Below are positions 43,645 to 52,954 of a stretch of 64,000 nucleotides of DNA, in pieces. Position 1 is the first letter of the stretch. Each line of letters opens with the position of its first letter. The notes beneath the pieces were generated by a model. The model saw only the letters and a list, made by a program, of their open reading frames with translations. It had not been told where the DNA came from and searched no databases. The translations under genes and the position numbers were made by a program. Source of the stretch: Sulfidibacterium sp964549335 (GTDB lineage: Bacteria; Bacteroidota; Bacteroidia; Bacteroidales; F082); NCBI GenBank assembly GCA_964549335.1, contig CAZJUQ010000035.1:1-64000 (forward strand). Direction: 5' to 3'.

Positions 43645-45042
43645 TCATACCAAAGGGTTGCTCATGGTCTCTTCCACTTCGGCAATGGTTTTCGGAATCG
43701 GCTTACCCAAAACCCTGAATCCTGAGGCGGTAACGAGTATGTCGTCTTCAATACGCACGCCTCCGAAATCTTTATAACCTTCAAGCTTGTCGTAATTAAC
43801 AAAATCTTTGAATTTACCTTCCTTCGCGAACTTATCTATCAGAGCGGGGATAAAATATATTCCCGGTTCCACGGTTAGCACAAATCCCGGTTTCAGAGCC
43901 TTTGCAAGTCTCAAATAAGCCGTTCCGAATTGGGTGGAACGTTTAACACTGTCGTCATAGCCTACAAAGTCTTCGCCAAGGCCCTCCATGTCGTGAACAT
44001 CGAGACCCATCATATGTCCCAATCCGTGAGGCATAAAAAGCGTATGCGCACCCGCAGCAACGGCATCGCCGGTATCGCCTTTCATAAGTCCGGCATTTTT
44101 CAGGCCGTCAACAATTGTCCGTGCAGCAAGAAAATGGATATCGCGATATTTTACGCCAGGTTTTATTGCATTAATGGCATTTACGTTGGCATCGAGAACT
44201 ATTTGGTAAATTTCGGCTTGTCTGCCGTTGAATTTTCCGCCCACGGGAACAGTACGTGTTATGTCGCTTGCATAATGCATCCCCGTTTCGGCACCTGCAT
44301 CTGTAACCATCATTCTTCCCGTTTCCAACACGTTGCCGTGATAATGATTGTGGAGGGTTTGTCCGTTTACACTCAATATTATCGGAAACGAAACGGGACC
44401 GCCAAGTGCCAGCGATATACCCTCAATGGTACCGGCGATTTTTTGTTCCACAACACCCGGCATTGCCATCCGCATTGAAGTTGTGTGCATCTCGTAAGCT
44501 ATCTCTATTGCCTTTTCAATCTCGGCAATTTCGTACTCGTCTTTTATCTCGCGAAGCGCCACAACTGCTTTTATCAGATCTACCGACACTGAACTATTCA
44601 ACTCTTTTACGGGGATACCCAAAAGTTGCGACAACTCTATATAAGTTTCGCCGCGATACGGGGGCAGAAAATGTATTTTACGCCCCTTTTCCACGGCTGC
44701 CGCAATAAACCCGGCCAAACTACCGTACGGTGCCGTATTGTCTATACCTGCCTCTGCCGCCAAATCCTTAACCGAAGGCTGTTCTCCCATCCAAATTATG
44801 TCGTCCATATCAACGTCGTTTCCGAATATGTAATCCTTGCCTTGGTCAGCATCAATTACTCCTGCAAATCCGGGTTTGTCAAGTCCGAAAAAATAGAGAA
44901 AACTGCTGTCTTGCCTGAAATGATATTGGTTGGCAGGATAGTTAAATGCGGCGTCAACATTTCCCAAAAACAGGGCTATACCCGTGCCGAGAGATTTTCT
45001 CAAATTGTTTCGCCTCTCTATATAAACCTCTTTTTTAAACAT
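43645..45042 (-). CDS. pepP: Xaa-Pro aminopeptidase (M24B)
   Basis: A 465-residue cytosolic metallopeptidase that removes N-terminal residues ahead of proline. After an N-terminal creatinase-like domain (about 1-160) the pita-bread catalytic domain has the metal ligands in VTDAGAETGMHYASDITRT near 244-262 (two Asp), HGLGHMMGLDVHD near 348-360 (His), TVEPGIYF near 400-407 (Glu) and RIEDDILVT near 436-444 (Glu). Length matches E. coli PepP. No TAnnTTTG box was seen before it. Confidence 0.94.
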   Translation of the reverse strand: MFKKEVYIERRNNLRKSLGTGIALFLGNVDAAFNYPANQYHFRQDSSFLYFFGLDKPGFAGVIDADQGKDYIFGNDVDMDDIIWMGEQPSVKDLAAEAGIDNTAPYGSLAGFIAAAVEKGRKIHFLPPYRGETYIELSQLLGIPVKELNSSVSVDLIKAVVALREIKDEYEIAEIEKAIEIAYEMHTTSMRMAMPGVVEQKIAGTIEGISLALGGPVSFPIILSVNGQTLHNHYHGNVLETGRMMVTDAGAETGMHYASDITRTVPVGGKFNGRQAEIYQIVLDANVNAINAIKPGVKYRDIHFLAARTIVDGLKNAGLMKGDTGDAVAAGAHTLFMPHGLGHMMGLDVHDMEGLGEDFVGYDDSVKRSTQFGTAYLRLAKALKPGFVLTVEPGIYFIPALIDKFAKEGKFKDFVNYDKLEGYKDFGGVRIEDDILVTASGFRVLGKPIPKTIAEVEETMSNPLV

Positions 45043-45260
45043 CTTGTTAATTTTTTTTATTACAACATTTGAATATTAAGAGCGTAAAATTACAATATTT
45101 TACCAACCGGACAACGACAAAATATCAAGTTGATAAAAACAGAGGGAAGGTTTTTCTTTTTATCACTTTAAAACCTGACCACATCCCGCAAAACCGTCGG
45201 ACGGTACGGAATATAGCGGTTTTGTCTTTTTTTCTTACAGGATTTATTTCAGGATAGACT

Positions 45261-45512
45261 TTAAATGGCTTCGGCACCGCTTTGCAACAGTTCCTCAAAC
45301 TTTTCCCCGGTAATGGTTTCGGAATTTAAACATATGGGGCAATAATAGCTGTATTCCGTCTTTACGGGAACAACAGGCAGAAAAAACAGGGTAATGAAAT
45401 AGCGCCGTTTTTGTAATATCCACCTGCTTTCGTTATGACAACGGAAACAGTATTTTGTTTCCGCCAAACGGTATTGCTCGGTTTTGGGTTGTGCTCCTGC
45501 AATAAATATCAT
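45261..45512 (-). CDS. Small zinc-ribbon protein
   Basis: An 83-residue protein with two CxxC pairs, CFRCHNES near 22-29 and CPICLNSE near 58-65, making a zinc ribbon split by a hydrophobic hairpin (YFITLFFLPVVPV) that may sit at or in the membrane. It resembles the small zinc-ribbon proteins with the pattern CxxCxN-x(n)-T-FF-x-PVxPxx-xY-xxCP-x-C found widely in bacteria. The function is unknown. It begins 12 bases after rlmN and is probably translated from the same messenger. Confidence 0.8.
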   Translation of the reverse strand: MIFIAGAQPKTEQYRLAETKYCFRCHNESRWILQKRRYFITLFFLPVVPVKTEYSYYCPICLNSETITGEKFEELLQSGAEAI

Positions 45513-45524
45513 TGTAACGGTTAT

Positions 45525-46568
45525 TTAAAGTCTCTTTATTTTCAACAATTCGCGTGTTGACAACAATCCGCATGCAGCGTCAATATCCTGTCCTCGCGAT
45601 GCACGTATGGTTGTGGTTATTCCTTTCTCATTCAGCGCATCTTTAAATTCCACAAGGCGCTTCTCATCGGTGGTTTCCAAAGGAGTACCGGGAATTTTAT
45701 GAAAACGGATAAGATTTATACGGCACTTTATACCGTTTAACAAACGGGCAAGTTCCTTTACATGTTTGGGAGTGTCGTTCAGGTTTTTAAAAACAATATA
45801 TTCGAACGAAACCCTTCTTTGACGCCCGAAACCGTAATTGCGCAACACTTCCGTTACATCTTTTACAGGGTATATCTTATTAACGGGCATCAGCTTGCTG
45901 CGCTCTTGATCGAAAGGCGAATGAAGACTTACCGCAAGGTGACATTCGCTTTTTTCCAGAAAAACTTTCATCTCCGGAATAATACCTATTGTCGAAACGG
46001 TTATTTTTCGCGGACTCTTCCCGAAACCCCATTCCGACGTCAATATCTCCAAACTTTTCAATACCTCTTCCGTATTGTCCAAAGGCTCTCCCATACCCAT
46101 GTAAACCACATTGGTAACCTTTTGAAACTCGGGAATGCTCCTCAATTGGTTTAGAATTTCGCCGGCAGTAAGATTCGCCTGAAAACCCTGTTTTCCCGTC
46201 ATGCAAAACATACAACCCATTTTACACCCTATTTGCGAGGATACACAAAGAGTATTGCGCTTTTTTTCGGGGATGTATGCCGTCTCCACAAAACCGTTTT
46301 CGCCAACTTTAAAAAGGTATTTTTTGGTTCCGTCCTTCGACTCTTGAACACTTACCGGCAAACTTGTCCCCAAAAGGTACTTGTCGCTTAACATTTGCCT
46401 CGCCCTTTTCGACAAGTTTGTCATTTCATTTATGGAGGTGATATCCTTTTTATACAACCAACCGGAAATTTGCCCGGCGGTATATTTAGGCAACCCCAAC
46501 TCAGAGGTTATCTCCGTCAACTGCTCCAAAGTTTTGCCGAAAAGAGGTTCTTTCATGGTCACTGTCAT
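45525..46568 (-). CDS. rlmN: 23S rRNA (A2503-C2)/tRNA (A37) methyltransferase
   Basis: A 347-residue radical-SAM methyltransferase acting on 23S rRNA A2503 and some tRNAs. The iron-sulfur cluster motif is CKMGCMFCMTGKQGF near 114-128 and the GEPL block YMGMGEPLDN near 155-164. The methyl-carrier cysteine is near the C-terminus in DIDAACGLLS, and another conserved Cys is CVSSQIGC. An alternative start five codons in is possible. A promoter box lies just upstream, back to back with that of pheT. Confidence 0.95.
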   Translation of the reverse strand: MTVTMKEPLFGKTLEQLTEITSELGLPKYTAGQISGWLYKKDITSINEMTNLSKRARQMLSDKYLLGTSLPVSVQESKDGTKKYLFKVGENGFVETAYIPEKKRNTLCVSSQIGCKMGCMFCMTGKQGFQANLTAGEILNQLRSIPEFQKVTNVVYMGMGEPLDNTEEVLKSLEILTSEWGFGKSPRKITVSTIGIIPEMKVFLEKSECHLAVSLHSPFDQERSKLMPVNKIYPVKDVTEVLRNYGFGRQRRVSFEYIVFKNLNDTPKHVKELARLLNGIKCRINLIRFHKIPGTPLETTDEKRLVEFKDALNEKGITTTIRASRGQDIDAACGLLSTRELLKIKRL

Positions 46569-46576
46569 TGTACCTG

Positions 46577-46584
46577 CAAAAATA
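46577..46584 (-). promoter_or_regulatory. Promoter -7 box for rlmN
   Basis: The minus-strand TATTTTTG lies 8 bases before the ATG at 46568, so the leader is very short or translation starts at the in-frame ATG 46556. Confidence 0.52.
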
Positions 46585-46665
46585 AATTAATAAATCGTTT
46601 ACGATACATATGTACCGTTATTTGATTTATACAACAGGTTTTTCGTCAAAAATCGAAATGTTGTT

Positions 46666-46673
46666 TACTTTTG
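46666..46673 (+). promoter_or_regulatory. Promoter -7 box for pheT
   Basis: TACTTTTG followed by CA lies 32 bases before ATG 46706, and downstream of the earlier in-frame ATG at 46610, which it rules out as the usual start. Confidence 0.68.
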
Positions 46674-46705
46674 CAAAAAAATTTGTTAACGGAAAAAGAG
46701 AAAAG

Positions 46706-49162
46706 ATGAAACTGTCGTATAATTGGCTTGGTCAATACATCGATTTGGACGTGTCGCCGCAAGAGTTATCCCCGATACTTACCGATATAGGTCTCGAAGT
46801 TGAGGGTTTTGAAAAATTTCAATCGGTTAAAGGCGGACTTGAAGGTTTGGTAATAGGAGAGGTAAAAACATGCGAGCCTCATCCCAATGCCGACAAATTA
46901 AGTGTAACCACAGTGGATGTCGGCGGCGAAATTTTGCCCATAGTTTGCGGTGCTCCCAATGTGGCAAAAGGCCAAAAAGTTGTCGTGGCAAAAGTGGGAA
47001 CGGTATTGTACGACGGTGAAAACGAATTTAAGATAAAAAAGGCTAAAATCCGCGGCGAAATTTCCGAAGGGATGATATGCGCCGAAGACGAAATAGGACT
47101 GGGAAACTCACACGATGGTATTATGGTGCTTCCCGGAAACGTCAAACCGGGAACCCCCGCAAATGAATTTTTCGACATTGAAGAAGATTACGTGTACGAA
47201 ATAGGATTAACACCAAACCGCGCCGATGCCGCATCGCACATTGGCTCGGCTCGCGACTTGGTTGCCGGTTTAAACCGCTACTTTAACACCGGAAAATATT
47301 CATTGAAAAAGCCGGATGTCAACGGCTTTAAAGTGGACAACCACGATTTGGACATCGAAGTTGTTGTGGAAGACAGCGAAGCCTGTCCGCGATATTCGGG
47401 CGTAACACTTAACAATATTACCGTTGGCGAATCGCCGCAATGGTTAAAAAACCGCTTGAATGCCATCGGCGTCCGCCCCATAAACAACGTAGTTGACATA
47501 ACAAACTATGTGCTTCACGAAACGGGACAACCGCTCCATGCTTTTGACGCTGCAAAAATATCGGGTAACAAGGTTATCGTTAAAAAGCTAAAACAAGACA
47601 CCCCTTTTGTCACCCTTGACGAAGTTACGAGAAAACTCGACGCTTCGGACTTGATGATTTGCAACGAAAACGAGGGTATGTGTATTGCAGGTGTTTTCGG
47701 CGGTTCGGAATCGGGAATTACAGAAAAGAGCACCTCGGTATTTCTCGAAAGTGCCTACTTCGACCCCAAACATATCCGCAAAACCTCAAAACGTCATGTT
47801 TTGCAAACAGATGCCTCATTCAGGTTCGAAAGAGGCGCCGACCCCAATATTACCGTTTATGCTCTAAAACGTGCCGCATTGCTAATTAAAGAGATTGCCG
47901 GCGGAGAAATTTCGTCCGAAATAAAAGATTTCTATCCAAAACCCATAGAAAAATGGGAAATAGAGGTAAGTTATGCAAATATCGACCGCCTCGCGGGAAA
48001 CAAAATAGAGAGAAAGATAATTAAAGAGATACTTTCCGATTTGGAAATGGAAATCCTTGAAGAGTCTTCCGCCGGACTGAAATTGCTAACCCCAACGTTT
48101 AAGGTGGATGTTACACGTGAAGTTGACGTTATCGAGGAAATTTTACGCATATACGGATATAACAACATAGTTACCGACAATAAAATCCATTCGTCGGTAA
48201 GCCTACGTCCCAAACCGGATGCGGAAAAAATTCAAAACATGATTTCCGACTATCTTGTGGCACAAGGTTTTACCGAAATAATGAACAACTCCCTGACAGC
48301 TTCGGAAATATATGAAAACAATAAAGAGTTCGACCAAAACAGAAGCGTCTCCCTTTTAAATCCTTTAAGCAAAGATTTGAATGTTTTAAGACAATCGTTA
48401 CTCTTCGGAGGATTGGAAGTTATTGCATATAACAAAAACCGAAAACAATCCGATTTAAAAATATTCGAATTCGGAAAAGTTTATCAGAAAAACAAAAACT
48501 ACGAAAAAGAGAGGGGGGTCAAAAACTATTTCGAAGAGAAACATCTTGCCATCTTTGCCACGGGACGGATATCTCCCGAAAACTGGAACTCTTCAAACGA
48601 AAAAGTTGATTTTTACTTTCTGAAAGCACATATCGAAAGTATAATTAACAAAACCGGAACAGACCGCTCCGAAATAAAAACCGAAGAGTATTCCGATGCT
48701 AACAAAGAGTATTCGTTGCGTTATCTCTATAACGGCAAACTGCTATCGGAGGTGTTTGAAGTAAGTAAATCGCTGTTAAAAACTTTCGATATAAAACAAG
48801 AGGTATTTGCCGCTATTGTCAATTGGGATTTGTTATTGAAAATTATACCGGTACATCCCGTACAATATGAGCCCGTTGCCAAGTTTCCTTCGGTACGGCG
48901 CGATTTGGCTCTTATTGTAGATAGTAACGTGAGTTTTGAAACCCTTAAAAAGATAGCTTTCGAAACGGAGCGAAAACTACTGAAATCGGTAGGTATTTTC
49001 GATATTTACAAGGGGGATAAAATTCCGGAAGGTAAAAAATCGTATGCCCTCTCTTTTGTTTTGCAAGACAAACAAAAAACCCTCACCGACAAGGTTATCG
49101 ACAAAACCATGAACAAGATACTAAAAGCCTTTGAAAACAAAGCCGGTGCAAGTTTAAGATAA
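46706..49162 (+). CDS. pheT: Phenylalanyl-tRNA synthetase beta subunit
   Basis: An 818-residue subunit of the alpha2-beta2 enzyme. It starts MKLSYNWLGQYIDLDV, the standard N-terminus. A tRNA-binding (EMAP-like) domain is at about 42-150 and the B3/B4 editing domain at about 215-380. The B5 domain is at about 405-470, the catalytic-like core with a degenerate motif at 490-710, and the C-terminal anticodon-binding domain (FPSVRRDLALIVD) at about 727-818. Its length is normal. pheS is not beside it, which is common in Bacteroidota. Confidence 0.96.
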   Translation: MKLSYNWLGQYIDLDVSPQELSPILTDIGLEVEGFEKFQSVKGGLEGLVIGEVKTCEPHPNADKLSVTTVDVGGEILPIVCGAPNVAKGQKVVVAKVGTVLYDGENEFKIKKAKIRGEISEGMICAEDEIGLGNSHDGIMVLPGNVKPGTPANEFFDIEEDYVYEIGLTPNRADAASHIGSARDLVAGLNRYFNTGKYSLKKPDVNGFKVDNHDLDIEVVVEDSEACPRYSGVTLNNITVGESPQWLKNRLNAIGVRPINNVVDITNYVLHETGQPLHAFDAAKISGNKVIVKKLKQDTPFVTLDEVTRKLDASDLMICNENEGMCIAGVFGGSESGITEKSTSVFLESAYFDPKHIRKTSKRHVLQTDASFRFERGADPNITVYALKRAALLIKEIAGGEISSEIKDFYPKPIEKWEIEVSYANIDRLAGNKIERKIIKEILSDLEMEILEESSAGLKLLTPTFKVDVTREVDVIEEILRIYGYNNIVTDNKIHSSVSLRPKPDAEKIQNMISDYLVAQGFTEIMNNSLTASEIYENNKEFDQNRSVSLLNPLSKDLNVLRQSLLFGGLEVIAYNKNRKQSDLKIFEFGKVYQKNKNYEKERGVKNYFEEKHLAIFATGRISPENWNSSNEKVDFYFLKAHIESIINKTGTDRSEIKTEEYSDANKEYSLRYLYNGKLLSEVFEVSKSLLKTFDIKQEVFAAIVNWDLLLKIIPVHPVQYEPVAKFPSVRRDLALIVDSNVSFETLKKIAFETERKLLKSVGIFDIYKGDKIPEGKKSYALSFVLQDKQKTLTDKVIDKTMNKILKAFENKAGASLR

Positions 49163-49215
49163 TATCGGAAACGCCGGCATTACGGGCGGCAGTTACCCCG
49201 CGGTAATTAATTTTA

Positions 49216-51261
49216 TCATTTTCCGCAATACCTTTTTATAATGTTATAAGCCTCTTCTATTCCGAGTTCGCCCGCTTTGCTCAAATCTTTACAGGCAAGT
49301 TTATTCTCTTTCAGATATAACAATACCAAAGCCCTGTTGAAATAGGCTTCAGCCAACCCGGGATTTAATTTTATTGCCATCGAGTAATCGTCTATTGCAC
49401 GTTGGAATTTTCTCAAATTGGTTTTTAAATTGGCACGGTTATAATAAACGTAGGGCAAAGAGGGATACAGGGTTATAAGTCTATTGTAATCGGCAAGAGA
49501 TTTTTTGTAGCTTGGCGGTTTTATTTTTGCACCCGTGCCGAAACCTGTTTTGTTTATGCCAATTGCACTTGTATATTTCAACTCTTCCCACTTCAAGTTT
49601 TCCTCTTCGAAAAGAGCGGCTCCTCTGTTCAACAAAGCATAGACAAAGGTTTTGTTGTAATAGAGCGTGCTGTCGTAACATCTTATTGCCTTTTCATAGT
49701 TTTGCAAAACAGTCATGGTAATACCCTTGATAAAACAGTATCCCGCACTGTCGCCCGATTCAATAACTTTTATGTTCTTTTTTTCGGCGTCATACACAGC
49801 ACTTTTCTGACTGTCATCAATTCCGGCTGTAAACACAAGTTTGATTCCGAAAACATTATCGGCATTAAAACGGACAATATTTTTATCGAAATAGTAATGT
49901 TTTTTATCGTTTGATTTCAAATATTCGTCGTCGTTTAAAAACACCACACTGATATCGGGTTTGGGAACGATGTCAATATGTACAAATTGCACCCTGCCTC
50001 TTTTCATATCGCCACTCAAAAAGTCTCCCGTGAAACGGATTATCTTGCTGAAATAGACCGAATCGGAATATCTTTTATACAGCAATTCCGCATTGTTTTG
50101 TCCGCTGTTTGCCGATGTTATAATACTTTGGGCACGTTGCCGGTCAAGGAAGGCTTCTTTATGTTTTCCCAGTTGTTCTCTTGCATATGCACGGTTAATG
50201 TATCCGCCGGCAAAATCGGGAAAAAGGGAAACCGTTTTGGTAAAGTCCGATTCCGCATCACCATATTCTTTCATCTCCATATGAATTGCCCCCCTGTTGA
50301 ACCAGGCATATAAATTTTCGGGATTTATTTTCAACGCCGCATCAATATCGTTTAGTGCTTTATCCCAATGTTTTTGGGCTGCTTCTATTAGGGCGCGGTT
50401 ATAATATGTGAGGGCATTCGTGCTATCGAGTTTCAAAACGGTGTCGTAATCGGCAATTACGGCAGCCGTATCTTTCATTTTCAGATATGTAAGTGCACGC
50501 TGAAAAAAGACAAAGGGATATTTACCGTTTATTGATATGGCTTTATTATAATCTGACAAGGACTTTTCCAGACTGTCAAGTTCGTAATATATCATCCCCC
50601 TTTTTATGTATGCATCGGGGTTATAAGCATTAATCGAAATTGCTTTGTTAATATCCGACAACGCCGCTTCCGGGTTGTTTGCAAGGTAGTTTGCAACTCC
50701 CCGGTTTAACAGCAAAAGGGGATCGTTATGTTTTATTTGCAATGCCGCCGAGAAGTCGTCAACGGCACTTTTGTATTTATGCAAATCGGTCTTTGTTTTT
50801 CCCCGTTCTTCATAAGCGTCCACATCAAAAGGATCCAACTCCAAAGCGTGGTTAAAATCGTTCAGGGCTTTCATAAAGTCGCCGGTTTTGCCGTAACATA
50901 TACCCCTGTAGAGATATGCACGTGTATAAAGGGGATGAAGTTTTACGGTTTCGGAAAAGTCGTTGACAGCGCCTTGGTAGTCGCCCAGGCTGTATTTGGC
51001 TATTCCTCTCAGAAACCAGGCTTTGAAACCTTCTTTATTCGACTCGAGAGCCTTATTGAAATTGTTTATTGCTTCCGTATAATTTTCGCGCGACAACTCC
51101 GACTGCCCCAACATTAAAAAGCGGCTGTAACTTATTTGTGCAACGGCAACAGAAGCATAAAAAAGCAGAAAAGCAACGGCAAAAGTTTTGATAAAAAGAG
51201 GTCGCTTTTGCTTTTGATGTAAAAGCTGAATTTTACTTTCAATAAAATCAATAGGTTTCAT
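49216..51261 (-). CDS. Large TPR-repeat protein with N-terminal membrane anchor
   Basis: A 681-residue protein, counted from ATG 51261 (MKPIDFIESK; an earlier ATG at 51318 would overlap the upstream gene by 40 bases). It has a hydrophobic helix at about 28-45 followed by about ten tandem TPR repeats (for example NYTEAINNFNKALESN, DYQGAVNDFSETVKLHP, DFMKALNDFNHALELDP). A beta-rich interruption (about 400-495) and three further repeats near the C-terminus follow. It probably acts as a protein-interaction scaffold in the periplasm. It lies 17 bases downstream of the propeller/transglutaminase gene, so the two are likely co-expressed. Confidence 0.85.
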   Translation of the reverse strand: MKPIDFIESKIQLLHQKQKRPLFIKTFAVAFLLFYASVAVAQISYSRFLMLGQSELSRENYTEAINNFNKALESNKEGFKAWFLRGIAKYSLGDYQGAVNDFSETVKLHPLYTRAYLYRGICYGKTGDFMKALNDFNHALELDPFDVDAYEERGKTKTDLHKYKSAVDDFSAALQIKHNDPLLLLNRGVANYLANNPEAALSDINKAISINAYNPDAYIKRGMIYYELDSLEKSLSDYNKAISINGKYPFVFFQRALTYLKMKDTAAVIADYDTVLKLDSTNALTYYNRALIEAAQKHWDKALNDIDAALKINPENLYAWFNRGAIHMEMKEYGDAESDFTKTVSLFPDFAGGYINRAYAREQLGKHKEAFLDRQRAQSIITSANSGQNNAELLYKRYSDSVYFSKIIRFTGDFLSGDMKRGRVQFVHIDIVPKPDISVVFLNDDEYLKSNDKKHYYFDKNIVRFNADNVFGIKLVFTAGIDDSQKSAVYDAEKKNIKVIESGDSAGYCFIKGITMTVLQNYEKAIRCYDSTLYYNKTFVYALLNRGAALFEEENLKWEELKYTSAIGINKTGFGTGAKIKPPSYKKSLADYNRLITLYPSLPYVYYNRANLKTNLRKFQRAIDDYSMAIKLNPGLAEAYFNRALVLLYLKENKLACKDLSKAGELGIEEAYNIIKRYCGK

Positions 51262-51278
51262 CTGTTTTTCAGGTAGTT

Positions 51279-52916
51279 CTATTTGGTGGATTTTCCCGGG
51301 TTGGACATTTCCCTCCACTCTCCGAAATAATCGACAGCCACATTAGTTTTGGGTTGGGTAGAGTAATATTCATTTGAATTATAGTTCCAATCCATGGTTT
51401 CGGAGCCGCCACCGCTTTGTGTCGTGATAACAAATCTGTTTGACACAAAACCTATACGCGAGGCTTGTCCTCTTCGCGAGGGCTGGTCGCCACCGCTGGG
51501 GTCAACAGGAATCCAGCCGTAATTGGGCAAAAAAACTTCAACCCAGCGGTGGAAAACATCGTCGAGGGTACGGTCGTCGCCCCGTTTGGCAATTGAGCCC
51601 ACATACCTTGCCGGTATTCCCGCCGAGCGGCACATAGAGATAAAGACGAAGGAATATTCGGAACACGAACCGTTGCCGCGCGCCAATACCGTAGGTGCGG
51701 TATTCCAACCTCCCACCCTCTCGTAATACATGTGTCCGATGATATAATTGAAAATTTTACGCATCTTCCAATACAAATTCTTTTCGTTACCAACGGCTTT
51801 TGTTACGGCGTTTTTTATTACGGGGTCATTTATCCCGTATTTTACATTATCGGCAAGATAGATGCTTTTTATCTTTTCGGGAATCATATCTTCGCCGCCC
51901 ACCTTATCGGGGTATATAAAATAGCGCACATTCCAGGTGGTTATTTTATAATGTACCACGGCTTCCCTTTTTTGTCCGGCGGGAATATTTTCGAAGACGA
52001 AATGTGCTGTTTTTTGTCCCCATTTATCTTCGTCTATTCCGGCAACGGCTGGTGTAAAATCAAACTCCGACTCCACTTTCTGATTGGGACGGTCAACGGG
52101 CAAAGCTATCTGGACATCCATTCTTTTTATCATTCCCGGTCCGAAATTGGTGGTTAAATGTTTATAAAAAATCTCCTGTTCCGATTTGCCGGTTTTAATA
52201 AACTTTTCATCGTCGTAAATTTTCAGCTTATATATTTTTTTTGTGATAAAATCGACGTTCCAAAGGTTTTTTCCGTCGTAACACAAATCGCGCGAATACT
52301 TTCCCGGTGCATCCGCAATAATTATAACATTTCCGTTTTGTGGATTTACCATATAAATTTCATCCTTTGAGCGGTCGGACACCCAAAGGTATTCGCCGTC
52401 GAAAGTAATACCCTGCGGTGAACCCGCCGGCGAAGGGTATTCGTCTATGGTTGTACCGTCGTTGGGGTCGAACCGTATCAGTTTGCGGTGTATGTCGTCG
52501 ACACACCAAAGATATTCTCCGTCCCATGTCAAACCCGCGGGCGAAGGTGTCGGCGCCGGGACGGTTTTTAATACCGTTCCGTCCTCGGGGTCGATTTTGT
52601 AAATTTTTCCGTTATGGTATTCGTCGCCTTGCGGTATTTGACCTTTGGCATCGGAGTTCCATAAATATTTTCCGTCGAAAGCCAAACCCACAGGCCAATA
52701 GGCAGGCGACTCGATATACCTGATTACTTTACCGTCTTTGTCTATCTGATATATTTTATCTGTTTTAAAATCGGTTACCCATAAATGTTTTCCGTCCCAA
52801 GTCAAACCCGAAGGATAATCGCCGGGTGCATTTACCGAACCGGTAACCTGTCCCGTATATGCAAAAATGATTGCGGGAAAAAACAACAAAACAATTGAAA
52901 AGAATCTTTTTTTCAT
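51279..52916 (-). CDS. Secreted beta-propeller + transglutaminase-like fusion
   Basis: A 545-residue exported protein (signal peptide MKKRFFSIVLLFFPAIIFA). Residues about 25-225 hold six or seven repeats of the form GLTWDGKHLWVTDFKTDKIYQID, a Vgb/PQQ-like propeller. About 235-345 is a beta-sandwich of the kind that precedes bacterial transglutaminase cores. Residues about 365-475 are a transglutaminase-like cysteine-protease core with NGSCSEYSFVF (Cys), HRWVEVFLP (His) and DPSGG (Asp), so the triad looks intact. It may cleave or cross-link envelope proteins or peptidoglycan peptides (inference). It is followed by the TPR gene and preceded, 38 bases away, by the ClC gene. Confidence 0.82.
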   Translation of the reverse strand: MKKRFFSIVLLFFPAIIFAYTGQVTGSVNAPGDYPSGLTWDGKHLWVTDFKTDKIYQIDKDGKVIRYIESPAYWPVGLAFDGKYLWNSDAKGQIPQGDEYHNGKIYKIDPEDGTVLKTVPAPTPSPAGLTWDGEYLWCVDDIHRKLIRFDPNDGTTIDEYPSPAGSPQGITFDGEYLWVSDRSKDEIYMVNPQNGNVIIIADAPGKYSRDLCYDGKNLWNVDFITKKIYKLKIYDDEKFIKTGKSEQEIFYKHLTTNFGPGMIKRMDVQIALPVDRPNQKVESEFDFTPAVAGIDEDKWGQKTAHFVFENIPAGQKREAVVHYKITTWNVRYFIYPDKVGGEDMIPEKIKSIYLADNVKYGINDPVIKNAVTKAVGNEKNLYWKMRKIFNYIIGHMYYERVGGWNTAPTVLARGNGSCSEYSFVFISMCRSAGIPARYVGSIAKRGDDRTLDDVFHRWVEVFLPNYGWIPVDPSGGDQPSRRGQASRIGFVSNRFVITTQSGGGSETMDWNYNSNEYYSTQPKTNVAVDYFGEWREMSNPGKSTK

Positions 52917-52954
52917 AAGGCAATTTTTTTTCGAAAATACAAAAATGCGGGAAA

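Noticed and set aside
45069..45257. Plus-strand open frame of 62 codons between pepP and the zinc-ribbon gene
   Set aside because: No ribosome-binding or promoter support and no family resemblance; probably chance.
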